Part shown: piece by piece, positions 1 through 8,470 of the stretch | Position numbering within the stretch: position 1 is the stretch's first letter | How the letters are laid out: every line of letters begins with the position of its first letter | From: Sandaracinaceae bacterium | Lineage (GTDB): Bacteria > Myxococcota_A > Polyangia > Polyangiales > Houyiibacteriaceae | Assembly (NCBI GenBank): GCA_020633075.1 | Contig: JACKEI010000001.1 | Coordinates: 930,001-994,000 of the forward strand | Reading direction: 5' to 3' | DNA length: 64,000 nucleotides | The notes under the pieces: model-generated | The model's database searches: none | What the model was told of the DNA's origin: nothing | The model's input: the letters and a program-made list of their open reading frames with translations, nothing else | Made by a program: the position numbers and the translations under genes

Positions 1-809
1 TCTCGAACGCCGCAGTCAGCAAGCACGTGACCGCTCTCGAAGAGGCGCTCTCCACCCGATTGCTCCACCGCACGACGCGGAGCCTGGGGCTGACGGCGGA
101 GGGCAGCGCGTACTACGCACGGGCCTCTGTGCTTCTCGACGAGATCGACGCGCTCGAGCGAGAGATGCGCGAAGGACGCGACACGCCGCGCGGAGTCCTG
201 AGGGTGACGGCGCCCATGTCCTTCGGACTCGCGAGGCTTGCGCCTGCGCTCTCGACCTTCTTGAGCGAGCACCGCGAGGTGAAGGTGGAGCTCGCGCTCA
301 CGGACCGAATGGTCGACGTGGTCGACGAGGGAGTTGACGTGGCCATCCGAGTCGCACGCTCGCTGCCCGACTCGAGCCTCGTCGCCCGGCGCCTCGCCCA
401 GGAGCCGCGTGTGCTGGTGGCATCCCCCCGGTACTTGGCCGAGCGGGGGACGCCGAGCGCGCCCGCGGACCTCGCATCGCACGCGTGTCTCCGCTACACC
501 CGTATCCGCGACGCCTCCGCCTGGACGTTCTGGGGCCCAGATGGAGAGCAGGAGACGGTTCAGATCGACGGGCCGCTCGACGTCGACAACAGCCTCGCTC
601 TCCGCGGTGCGCTCCTTGCGGGTCTCGGGCTCACGCTGACCCCACGATTCGTCGTCACCGACGCGCTCGCGGACGGAAGCCTCGTACAATGCCTCGAGCC
701 GTGGCACGCCGAGTCCGCGTCGGTCTACGGTGTGTATCCGGACCGGAAGCATCTCTCCGCCAAGCTCCGCGCCTTTCTCCACTTCGCCGAGCTCGCGTTC
801 GGGGGGTGA
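1..809 (+). CDS. LysR-family transcriptional regulator (5' truncated by window edge)
   Basis: The reading frame is open from base 3, so the true start lies upstream. The first residues seen belong to the recognition half of a LysR winged helix (SNAAVSKHVTALEE, then LLHRTTRSLGLTAEG). The rest is the periplasmic-binding-like effector domain, about residues 60-260, with the usual RVTAPMSFG strand and a GLGLTLTPRFV segment near the end. LysR proteins are DNA-binding activators or repressors controlled by a small effector; the ligand cannot be read from sequence. The ORF ends at a TGA at 807-809 and converges on the MaoC-type gene on the other strand. The full protein should be about 300 residues, so roughly 30 N-terminal residues are missing. 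Confidence 0.9.
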   Translation, partial: SNAAVSKHVTALEEALSTRLLHRTTRSLGLTAEGSAYYARASVLLDEIDALEREMREGRDTPRGVLRVTAPMSFGLARLAPALSTFLSEHREVKVELALTDRMVDVVDEGVDVAIRVARSLPDSSLVARRLAQEPRVLVASPRYLAERGTPSAPADLASHACLRYTRIRDASAWTFWGPDGEQETVQIDGPLDVDNSLALRGALLAGLGLTLTPRFVVTDALADGSLVQCLEPWHAESASVYGVYPDRKHLSAKLRAFLHFAELAFGG

Positions 810-895
810 GGCGCACCATGGCCGTGGCGCCGTGGTGAGCGAAGTGCTGGACATGGGCCGCGCGAGCGTCGGGGCGGCCTACAAGGTGCCATCAC

Positions 896-1780
896 TCAGC
901 GTGGCTCTACGGCATCGAGCGGGGCGCCGTCGACCGACCGCCGCGTCGTGACGCGCACCTGCACGCGGCCGGTCTCGGCGTCGCATACCGCGAGCCCGTC
1001 GTCCGTGCGTCCCATGCGGACACGTGACGGAAGGAACACCGGCGCGTGGAACCGCACCACCACGTGGCACGGCTGCGCAGCCACTTCGGGCCAGAACGCG
1101 CTCATCGCGCGCGCGGCCGTGAACGTGCCGTGCACGATGGCGCGGCGCAGGCCGAACGGTCGCGCCAGCAGCGCGTGCTGATGGATGGGGTTCAGGTCCC
1201 CGGCGATGCGCGCGTAGGCTCGTCCCGTGGACTCGGCCACGTCGACCGTGACCACGTCGGTGAGCGCGAGCGTTTGGTGCGAGCGCGGCTCCCGCTCACC
1301 CGTCGTCTTCCCGGCCTTGGCGAGCGCCACCGTCTCGGCGGCCCAGGCCGGCTGCGTCGCGTCGTGCCCGACCAGCGTCGCGACCGTCTGCAGCGTCACC
1401 GCGTGCCCCAGGCGATGTGGGACGACGCCGTCGACGTACGTCGTCAGCGTGAGCGCCGCGTCTTCTGGGATCGGGGCGTGGAGCGTGATGCTGTTCGTGA
1501 GGTGGACCAGCCCGAGCGCCGGGAACGGGAAGGCCGGGTCCGCGAGGAGCCGCAGGTGAAGCGGCGCTGCGAGCAGCTGCGGGGCGAAGAGCGGCAGCCA
1601 TCCATCGCGCGGCGCGCCCACCAGCGTGCGGTAGGCCGCGAGACGGTCGGCGTCGAAGCGGGCCGAGCTCACGCGGGCCTCGATGGCGGGCAGCGGCTCC
1701 CCGCGGTAGCGGCGTCGGCGGGCGAGGATGCCGACGTACGCAGGGAGCGCTGGCGGGAGTGCGACGAAGTCGTGCTGCAT
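896..1780 (-). CDS. MaoC-like (R)-hydratase / hot-dog fold dehydratase
   Basis: The C-terminal third carries the hydratase-2 motif (GDLNPIHQHALLARPFGL, then IVHGTF), with the Asp and His that act in water addition to trans-2-enoyl-CoA. The N-terminal half looks like a second, degenerate hot-dog domain, which is common in about 300-residue MaoC proteins; this one is 294 residues. The likely substrate is an enoyl-thioester, but chain length and pathway cannot be inferred. The frame is open upstream to 1924, but the extra residues are low-complexity and run into the next gene. The ATG at 1780 leaves a 97-base gap to the upstream lipoprotein gene on the same strand. Confidence 0.8.
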   Translation of the reverse strand: MQHDFVALPPALPAYVGILARRRRYRGEPLPAIEARVSSARFDADRLAAYRTLVGAPRDGWLPLFAPQLLAAPLHLRLLADPAFPFPALGLVHLTNSITLHAPIPEDAALTLTTYVDGVVPHRLGHAVTLQTVATLVGHDATQPAWAAETVALAKAGKTTGEREPRSHQTLALTDVVTVDVAESTGRAYARIAGDLNPIHQHALLARPFGLRRAIVHGTFTAARAMSAFWPEVAAQPCHVVVRFHAPVFLPSRVRMGRTDDGLAVCDAETGRVQVRVTTRRSVDGAPLDAVEPR

Positions 1781-1877
1781 GGCTCGCCGAGGATACGTCA
1801 TCGACGTCGACGGGCACGCAGCGCTGCACACGCCGGCGCTCGGCCGGCGGTGAGCAGTGGGCGAGGTCGCCGCGGGA

Positions 1878-3038
1878 TCACATCTGAAAGCAGTAGTAGC
1901 GATGCTGCACGTTGCAGGCGCCACCGGTGCCGCTCTGGGTCCACGTGACGTCCGTGCCGCCCGTGTTGCCGTAGGCGCCGTTGCCGGCGGTGGACGTCCA
2001 GTCGCTGCAGTCGTTGCCGTTCCACTCGGTGCCAGCGCCGGTGGTGTTGGTGAACGGGATGTTGTTGTTCACCTCCGCGCCGAGCTCGGTCCAGACGAAG
2101 CGCGCGTCGATGGTGCCGTCGGTGAGGTCCGCCCAGTCGTCGGCGAGGACCACGCCGCCGTTGCTACCCACGGGCATGACCCACGGGATGGTGGACTGCG
2201 TGAAGCGCGTGGAGGGCGAGCCCGTGCTGTCGCTGAGCCAGGCTCGGTAGGTGCCAGGCAGGCCCGCGGCGTCGGCGAACCCTTGACAGAAGGCGTCCGC
2301 TCCGGCCAGGCCGCCCAGGTTGCCGTTGCTCGTGCCGCTGGTGGTGAACGCCCAGCGGCCGAAGAGGCACGCGTTGCTGACGCACATGGCGCCGGTGGCG
2401 CAGTCCGCGTGGGTGGCGCAGAAGGTGGGGCACGCCGCCGCGGATCCGGTGCACTGATAGGTGCCGCACGCGGTCTCCTCGTCGGCGAGCACGTCGGCTG
2501 GGCAGTCGGTGCTCGTCCCGTTACACGTCTCCGTGAGGTCGCACGCCCCGGCGCTCGGGCGACAGGTCACCTCGGCCCCGTTGCTCACCACGACGTCGCT
2601 GGGGCATGCCGCGCTGCTCCCGGTGCACAGCTCGGGCAGGTCGCACACGCCGACGGCGGCGCGGCACTCGGTCCCTGCGCTGGCCAGCAGGTCGGCGGGA
2701 CACGCGCTCGAGGTACCGGTGCAGGTCTCGGCCACGTCGCACAGGTCGCTGGCAGCGCGGCACACGGTGGCGGCGTCGGCGAGGATGCACTCGCCGCTGC
2801 TCCCGCACGTGGCGGACTCGCACACCCCGTCGCAGGCGGACTCACAGCAGACTCCGTCCACGCAGTAGCCGCTCTCGCAGCCGGCCGCTGCGGTGCACGA
2901 CGCGCCCAAGGGAGCGCCAGCGCTGGCGTCCATGACGGACGCGTCAGGGTTGGGAGGGGCTCCGCCGCCGTCGCAGCCGGACACGGCAAAGAGGGCAAGC
3001 AACGCGAAGGCGAAGGTATGGGATGCACGCAACGTCAT
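1878..3038 (-). CDS. Cys-rich secreted lipoprotein with C-terminal DUF1554-like domain
   Basis: The start at 3038 is preceded by a good Shine-Dalgarno (GAGGAG) and gives a lipoprotein signal ending in VSGC. After a Pro/Asp linker come several Cys-rich units of the type CDLTETCNGTSTDCPAD, about 30 residues each, seen often in myxobacterial surface proteins. The last ~170 residues contain a conserved Trp/Cys-rich fold: a GLAGADAFCQ segment, YRAWLSDS, the aspartate-rich ADDWADL segment, CSDWTS and a terminal RYYCF. I take this to be DUF1554-like, from memory of the family. It is probably an outer-membrane or surface-attached binding protein. No enzymatic residues are recognised. Confidence 0.75.
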   Translation of the reverse strand: MTLRASHTFAFALLALFAVSGCDGGGAPPNPDASVMDASAGAPLGASCTAAAGCESGYCVDGVCCESACDGVCESATCGSSGECILADAATVCRAASDLCDVAETCTGTSSACPADLLASAGTECRAAVGVCDLPELCTGSSAACPSDVVVSNGAEVTCRPSAGACDLTETCNGTSTDCPADVLADEETACGTYQCTGSAAACPTFCATHADCATGAMCVSNACLFGRWAFTTSGTSNGNLGGLAGADAFCQGFADAAGLPGTYRAWLSDSTGSPSTRFTQSTIPWVMPVGSNGGVVLADDWADLTDGTIDARFVWTELGAEVNNNIPFTNTTGAGTEWNGNDCSDWTSTAGNGAYGNTGGTDVTWTQSGTGGACNVQHRYYCFQM

Positions 3039-3173
3039 GACGGTCTCCTCTGGGCAAGCTGGGCCCATCGGCAGGTCAGTGGCGGCACGCGGCGCTTCGA
3101 TCACCACAATCGACACTCGCGCCGCGATGGCCGCGAATGGCTTCGTGACATGAGAGGGGTGCTACGCTGCCCG

Positions 3174-4061
3174 ATGCCCATGAGCCCGCAGCGCCGCGCC
3201 CGGTTGCGCCGCACCGCGCTGGTCGCCGCTGTGTCGCCCTTCGCGCTGTGGCTCGGGTTGACGCTGGTGCTTCAGACGGGATGGGGGCGCGCCAGGGCGG
3301 GCGAGCTCATCGTCGACGCGGTGTCCGACGCCATCGCGGGGCGGATGCGAATCGACGAGGTCCTCTCCATCGGTCTCACGACGGCCCACGTGCGCGGGCT
3401 GGCGTTCGAGGACCCGCGCGGCCGGGACGTGGTGCACATCGACGAGGCCGAGGTGCACCTGGTACTGAGCGCGCTGCTCAGCAAGACGGTGCGCTTCGAC
3501 CGCGCCCGGGCCCGCGGGGCCGAGGTGCGCATCTTCACGGGCGAGCTCAACTCGACCTCCATCGAAGACGCGTTCGGTGCGCCCGACCCGAGTGAACACA
3601 GCGACGGCGCGGGTGTGCGGGTGATGCTCGATCACGTCGTGGTCGAAGACACCACGGTGCGCGTCCTCACGGGGGCGTCCATCGCCATCCACGTCTCACA
3701 GGCAGGCTTGCGGCTCGACCACGACTCGTCCCGCCAAGGAGCAGACGAGCGCCCGACCGACGTGGTCGTGTCCGGGGTCTACGGCAACTTCTTCATGGAC
3801 GGCCGTGAGGCCATCAGCGGGACGGACATCCGCGCCACGGGGTCCATCTTCGATCTCCACGCGCGCGTGTGTCATCCGCGCGGGCTCATCGCGATGCGCT
3901 TGCTCATCGGCGGGGCACGCCCCCGCATGATCTACTCGACCGACAGACCCCTCTTGAACATCGCGCTGCGCATGGTGGACCGCTTCTCGGACCTTCAGAT
4001 GGAGAGCGGAGCGGTCGATCTGGCCGGGGTACCTCGGTGTGGGCCTGCTCCGCTGCGCTGA
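3174..4061 (+). CDS. Membrane-anchored AsmA/TamB N-terminal-like protein, possibly truncated
   Basis: The protein begins with a basic stretch and one membrane segment (about residues 15-35), followed by a beta-rich region (GRMRIDEVLSIGLTTAHVRG, then a second DEAEVHL strand). This is the pattern at the N-terminus of AsmA/TamB-type envelope proteins. It is only 295 residues long, against more than 600 in most of that family, and it ends abruptly in a Pro/Arg-rich tail (CGPAPLR). I suspect loss of the C-terminal part, but no remnant was found downstream before the cyclase gene. ATG at 3174 and 3180 are both possible; upstream codons in this frame overlap the promoter region of the divergent lipoprotein and are discarded. 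Confidence 0.55.
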   Translation: MPMSPQRRARLRRTALVAAVSPFALWLGLTLVLQTGWGRARAGELIVDAVSDAIAGRMRIDEVLSIGLTTAHVRGLAFEDPRGRDVVHIDEAEVHLVLSALLSKTVRFDRARARGAEVRIFTGELNSTSIEDAFGAPDPSEHSDGAGVRVMLDHVVVEDTTVRVLTGASIAIHVSQAGLRLDHDSSRQGADERPTDVVVSGVYGNFFMDGREAISGTDIRATGSIFDLHARVCHPRGLIAMRLLIGGARPRMIYSTDRPLLNIALRMVDRFSDLQMESGAVDLAGVPRCGPAPLR

Positions 4062-4179
4062 CGCCAGCAGGCGAGCGACGCGCAACGCGGCTCCCATCAA
4101 AATGATGCCTGCCCGGTCAAGGCGATGCCCCGAGCGGCCTCTGGCCGCTGCAAGCTCGGAAGCGACGGGCCCCAGGTGA

Positions 4180-5007
4180 TCAGTCGGACGTGCTGCGGAT
4201 CCTCTTGGCGCCGTACATCGTCGCGTCGGCGCGGGCGAGCAGCTCGCCCGACGTTGCGCCGTCTCCAGGGAAGCACGCGACGCCGATGCTCGCCGACAAC
4301 GACAGCGAGAGCCCGTCGAGCTGAAGCGGCTTGGCGATGCCGTCGGCGATGCGCGTGGCGAGCGCTGCGACATGGGAGGGGTCGGTGGGGTCGACCATCA
4401 GGAAGAGGAACTCGTCCCCACTTCGGCGGCTCACGGTGTCACCCTCGCGGACCAGGCCCTCGAGACGCTTCGCGACGACCGCAAGCACGCGGTCCCCCAC
4501 CTCGTGGCCGTGGGTGTCGTTGATGTGCTTGAAGCGATTGAGGTCGATGAACATCACAGCCAGGAGCGACCCGCGCCGCCCCGCCTGCGCCAGCGCGTTC
4601 TCGAGCCTGTCTCCGAAGAGCGTCGCGTTTGGAAGCCCGGTGAGTGGATCGTGCAGCGCGGCGTGATTTGACGCTTCGGCTTCCGCCTGGCTCTGTGCGA
4701 GCGCCGACTGGCTCTTCTCCAGCTCGGCCTCGAGGTGGCGGCGTTCCAGTATCTCGTCGTTGAGCATGAGGTTGACGGTCACGAGCTCGTCGGCAGCCTC
4801 CTGGACGCGGTCCTTGATCACCTCGCTCTTGGTCCTCGCGACTTCCAGTTCCGCAGGCGTGATTCCCAAGCCCACATCGCCCTTGAGCGTGGCGTTGACG
4901 GATCCGAGGCCTTGGGCCGCGCGCTCGACCTTGTCCTGCACATGTTCGCTCTGGCCGAGCGCGCGGCGAAGCGGGTCGCGCGGGGTGGACGTGGGTGTCT
5001 GTGGCAT
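4180..5007 (-). CDS. Diguanylate cyclase (GGDEF family, SGDEF active site)
   Basis: It would make cyclic di-GMP from two GTP. Residues 1-115 form a coiled-coil rich region (ELEVARTKSEVIKDRVQEA, then LEAELEKSQSALAQSQAEAE), followed by the cyclase domain from about 117 to 275. The active-site loop is SGDEF at 196-200; Ser or Ala in place of the first Gly occurs in active cyclases. An allosteric I-site RxxD (Arg187, Asp190) lies exactly five residues before it, so product inhibition is likely. No membrane segment or sensory domain is evident, so it is probably cytosolic and controlled through the coiled coil. ATG 5007 was chosen because residues before it are not conserved-looking. Confidence 0.88.
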   Translation of the reverse strand: MPQTPTSTPRDPLRRALGQSEHVQDKVERAAQGLGSVNATLKGDVGLGITPAELEVARTKSEVIKDRVQEAADELVTVNLMLNDEILERRHLEAELEKSQSALAQSQAEAEASNHAALHDPLTGLPNATLFGDRLENALAQAGRRGSLLAVMFIDLNRFKHINDTHGHEVGDRVLAVVAKRLEGLVREGDTVSRRSGDEFLFLMVDPTDPSHVAALATRIADGIAKPLQLDGLSLSLSASIGVACFPGDGATSGELLARADATMYGAKRIRSTSD

Positions 5008-5226
5008 GTTGGCGGGTCCTCGGTCGAGCGCAACGCAGGCGCAGTGGTGCGTCACATGGTGCGCGCCTCGGAAGCGCGTGTATGCAACGTTCGCTCCAGA
5101 GGGCTTATGACCGACCAACGGCCTCGCCGCTGGCTGCGTGGGTGCGCGGGTCGGGCCGCAGGTGCGAAGGACCGACCGTCGTCGCCTCTGAACACCGTGA
5201 ACGACCGCGACCCGCACGGCGCTCTC

Positions 5227-6903
5227 TCAAGGCTCTTCGGTGATCAGCGTGTGAACGCCCGCCGCAGACACGAGGTGTACGAGGCGCGTCGCCGTCTGGC
5301 GCGAGTCCACCAGCGCGACCGGCGTGGACGCCGTGAGCGTCGCGTCGACAGGCACCCCTGCGTCAGACGTTCCGAAGACGGCCCCCACGAGCATGTCGGC
5401 GGCGCACCATGTGTAGCGCGACGCGCCGCTGCCCACCGCGCCAGCGTTGCCCAGCGCGTCCAGCATGGTCGTCACGGTGGTAGGCGTGCCGATGTTCGCT
5501 GCGTACGTGACGGTGGGGGTGCCTCGACCCGTGCCGGTCACCACGACCTCGGCACGTTCCAAGCGACGCTGCCCGGCGGCTCCGTCCAACCGACTGAACG
5601 TGAAGGTGCTGGTGTTGCTCACGTCATCGAACGGCGTGCCGACGAGCCTCACGCCGACGGGCGGGTTGGTGTTGGAGGGCTCGGCGAAGACCACGCCCTC
5701 ACCGCCGTATACCTGCGCGTTGCTGGCGTTGTTCAGCATGCCCGACTCGCCCCACAAGGTCAGCTTGGTCTCGCGCGAGTAGGTGTAGGTGTAGGCCAGC
5801 GCGGCGATCTCCCCGTTGTGGACCACGTCCAGGAGCTGGCCGCCTCGGTTGCTCTGGTTCACCCCGAACACAGCCGGAGGCGACAGCGTCGCCGAGCCCA
5901 CGGCGAGGTCGAGGGTGCGGCGCACCAGCTGCGCGTTCTCGGCCGTGTTCCCAGCGACGACACCCTGCGGCTGCACGAAGAACACCCAGTCGCTGTCGCC
6001 TTGGACGCCGAGAGGGTCTCGGTCGCAGAACGCCGCGGAGTTCACGGCGGGCGCCATGCCCATGGCAGGGACCACGGCCGTCACCTGCACAGCGGGTCCC
6101 ACCACGCCTGCGTTGCTGACGGTGTGCGCGTAGACGTGGCACCAGCCGTTGGCTCCGAAGTCGGGCAGCGTGTACACCACGCCGAAGCCGCCGGCGCGCG
6201 CAAACGCGGTGACGCGGCGCGGGACCAGGGCGCCGGGGGTCCCGATCGTCACGTCGACGCTGGTGCCATCCGAAGCGGCGCTCAGCGTGGCGCCCAGCCC
6301 GGACTGGGACACGCCGACTACCAGCGCGTGCGACTCGTTGGTGGCAAGGCGCACCACCGCGCTGCCGTCGAGCGCCGCGTCGACTCGGATCCGCTGCGCG
6401 GGGCTCGCGGCGGTGGCGCCCAAGTCCCGGCCGTCGCAGTTCGTGTCCTCGCCGTCCCAGCCGACGTCCGTCGCGTCCGGGTGGATGGTGTCGTCGTCAT
6501 CGTCGCAGTCCTGAGCCGCGACGAACCCGTCCTCGTCCAGGTCGTCGTCCAGCGTCGTCGCGTCGCAGTCGTCGTCGGCGCCGTTGTAAGTGACTTCGAC
6601 GGCGTCGGGGTTGATCGCGTCGTTGTCGTCGTCGCAGTCCTGAGCCGCGACGAACCCGTCCTCGTCCAGGTCGTCGTCCAACGTCGTCGCGTCGCAGTCG
6701 TCGTCGGCGCCGTTGTAGGCGACCTCGGCCGCGTCGGGGTTGATGGCGGCGTTGGTGTCGTCGCAGTCCACGGAGGCCCGGAAGCCGTCTTCGTCGAGAT
6801 CGGGATCGGACGGGCTCGAGCCGCCGCAGCCAGCAGCGGCGATGGCGGCGCCGAGAACACCGAGGATGCAGGCGCGTGAGAGGGAAGTGGTTCGTAGACG
6901 CAT
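5227..6903 (-). CDS. MopE-type metal-binding repeat lipoprotein
   Basis: The lipoprotein signal runs MRLRTTSLSR to an AAAGC lipobox. Immediately after it are three putative metal-binding repeats of the form DxDEDGF...DCDD...INPDAxEVxYNGxDDDCD, the MopE motif typical of myxobacteria. Two copies are nearly identical at DNA level. The remaining ~400 residues are beta-rich with NG/GT turns and probably form a propeller-like or adhesin-like domain, with no catalytic motif visible. The Asp-dense repeats suggest Ca2+ or other divalent metal binding on the cell surface. The ATG at 6903 is chosen because the longer frame overlaps the divergent gene at 7090. Confidence 0.8.
   Translation of the reverse strand: MRLRTTSLSRACILGVLGAAIAAAGCGGSSPSDPDLDEDGFRASVDCDDTNAAINPDAAEVAYNGADDDCDATTLDDDLDEDGFVAAQDCDDDNDAINPDAVEVTYNGADDDCDATTLDDDLDEDGFVAAQDCDDDDDTIHPDATDVGWDGEDTNCDGRDLGATAASPAQRIRVDAALDGSAVVRLATNESHALVVGVSQSGLGATLSAASDGTSVDVTIGTPGALVPRRVTAFARAGGFGVVYTLPDFGANGWCHVYAHTVSNAGVVGPAVQVTAVVPAMGMAPAVNSAAFCDRDPLGVQGDSDWVFFVQPQGVVAGNTAENAQLVRRTLDLAVGSATLSPPAVFGVNQSNRGGQLLDVVHNGEIAALAYTYTYSRETKLTLWGESGMLNNASNAQVYGGEGVVFAEPSNTNPPVGVRLVGTPFDDVSNTSTFTFSRLDGAAGQRRLERAEVVVTGTGRGTPTVTYAANIGTPTTVTTMLDALGNAGAVGSGASRYTWCAADMLVGAVFGTSDAGVPVDATLTASTPVALVDSRQTATRLVHLVSAAGVHTLITEEP
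6511..6768. repeat. 129-bp tandem repeat (two near-identical copies)
   Basis: Copies start at 6511 and 6640, so the period is 129 bases or 43 residues. They encode the second and first MopE-type units of the lipoprotein. A third, more diverged unit lies on the 6380-6510 side. The high nucleotide identity of the two copies suggests a recent duplication. Confidence 0.85.
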
Positions 6904-7089
6904 CGTGGAGCCTTTCGGGGTTGCTGCGTTCGGTGCGGTGCACGCCGAACGCCGACACCATGCGCAGCTCCGCCGTGACCCACGAGGGTCCTCAACTATT
7001 GTTTGGCTCGCGCGGACCGCGACAGAGGCTGTGGGGTCCCTCACCGCACGAGCTGCCAAGGAGCGCCACGGCACGCGGGTCGGAGGCCC

Positions 7090-7806
7090 ATGTCCTACCG
7101 CGACGCTCTCCCCGTCCTGGCCGCCCGCGAGCGCGAGCTGCAACAAGAACTCGAGGCGCTGGAAGCCCAGCTGGCGGCGCACGACGCCCACGTCGCTCGC
7201 TCCGCGCGCGTGAGACGTGAGCTCGAGGCGCTGGGGCCGCAGCTGGACCACGCGCGGCTACGTCGCGCGCTGCCGCAGCTGAGCCAGCTGCGCGTGGCGA
7301 GCCCGTGCCGCGAGTCCTGGGACGGGATGCAAGGCGACGACCGCGTCCGCCACTGCGGCAAGTGCGACAAGAACGTGTACAACCTCTCGGCGCTCGCCCC
7401 GCAACAGGCCGAGGCGCTCTTGAGGGACCGAGAGGGAGAGCTGTGCGTGCGCTTCTATCGGCGCGCGGATGGAACCGTGATGACCTCGGACTGCCCCAGC
7501 GGAAGCGGTAGGCGCCGCCTGCGGAGGCTCGCGTTGGCTGCCACGCTGACCGTCAGCGCCGCAGCCGGGGCGGGCACGTATTCGACGACGATGGGGGAGC
7601 CCTGCGAGGTCATGGGGACAATGCCCATGGAGGTCGTGCAAGGTGGCATTGAGTCCTACACCCCCCCGCCCATCGACGAGCCACCCGTGACCGTGGAGTC
7701 GGTCGACGTCCCCGTGATCACGCTCGACCCCTCGGACCCGCCCGCGCCCGAGCGCGTGTCGGTGGCCCCGCGCAGGCCGGTGCGAGTGCGCGTGCCCGCG
7801 CGCTGA
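7090..7806 (+). CDS. Cys-motif membrane protein of unknown function
   Basis: The ATG at 7090 has GGAGG four bases upstream. The 238-residue protein has an N-terminal coiled coil (residues 5-60, LQQELEALEAQLAAHDAHVARS-like), then a conserved Cys block: C-R-E-S-W, GDDRVRHCGKCDKNVYNLS, and LCVRFYRRADGTVMTSDCP. The CxxC plus two flanking Cys look like a metal or disulfide site. A basic stretch and one membrane helix (about residues 140-160) follow, then a Pro/Val-rich tail. I have the impression that the Cys block recurs in other myxobacterial and Bacteroidetes hypotheticals, but I do not know a function. Confidence 0.7.
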   Translation: MSYRDALPVLAARERELQQELEALEAQLAAHDAHVARSARVRRELEALGPQLDHARLRRALPQLSQLRVASPCRESWDGMQGDDRVRHCGKCDKNVYNLSALAPQQAEALLRDREGELCVRFYRRADGTVMTSDCPSGSGRRRLRRLALAATLTVSAAAGAGTYSTTMGEPCEVMGTMPMEVVQGGIESYTPPPIDEPPVTVESVDVPVITLDPSDPPAPERVSVAPRRPVRVRVPAR

Positions 7807-7883
7807 ACGTCGCGGCGGCCAAACGACCAAACAATGGTTTGGAGCCGTTGAGGAGCGTCCGACGCCCCTGCCAAGCTGCCCGC

Positions 7884-8429
7884 ATGACCCACCGCCTGCT
7901 GCCGCTGTTCGCCCTCTTCGCGCTATATCCACTCGTCGCCTGTGAGGCCGAAGAGGACCCCGAAGAGGAGGCCTCCAACATCCAACGCCACATTCAGGAC
8001 GAGCTCGTGGGGGAGATCGACGCGATGAGCGGCGACACGTCCGCGCTCGAGATGTACCTGTGTCGCCGCGGAGACCTGGGTGCGGGGGTGTTCTCGCTGC
8101 GCTCGTTCGAGGGACGCCTGTGCGAGAGTAACTACGTAGACGGCCTCCAGCTGGTGGGCGGCGCCGCGCTGCTGATCTGCTGGGACGGAGATCACGAGGA
8201 CTTCCAGGACTCGCACTGTGCCGAGAACGCTCTCGACGAGTACGGCCTCGACGAGTACGACCGTGACGCCGTGGTCCAGCAGATGTCAGCCGTCATCAAT
8301 GAGCTCATCGAGCAGAGCGGGGCAGGTGGGAACCCCGCCTACGCCACCGCCAAGCTGCTCTTCTGCAGCCTCCCCCGCTCCCTGTTCGGGTCGGCGGCGA
8401 CGGTGTACGACCTCTGGTGCGCGAGCTGA
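7884..8429 (+). CDS. Small predicted lipoprotein, unknown function
   Basis: It is 181 residues with a signal (MTHRLLPLFALFALYPLVAC) ending in a Cys lipobox, then an acidic Glu/Asp stretch. Four further Cys residues (near CRRGD, CESN, CWDGD and the C-terminal LWCAS) could form disulfides. No family is recognised. The stop is followed closely by the sensor kinase gene, with only 41 bases between stop and the preferred kinase start, so the three may be co-transcribed. Confidence 0.65.
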   Translation: MTHRLLPLFALFALYPLVACEAEEDPEEEASNIQRHIQDELVGEIDAMSGDTSALEMYLCRRGDLGAGVFSLRSFEGRLCESNYVDGLQLVGGAALLICWDGDHEDFQDSHCAENALDEYGLDEYDRDAVVQQMSAVINELIEQSGAGGNPAYATAKLLFCSLPRSLFGSAATVYDLWCAS

Positions 8430-8470
8430 TCAACCCGCTCGGCGATTCACGCTACGCTCTGAGGGCCCAC

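Noticed and set aside
1046..1948. Plus-strand frame across the MaoC gene and similar long Arg-rich frames throughout
   Set aside because: They overlap confidently assigned genes out of phase and show no family pattern.
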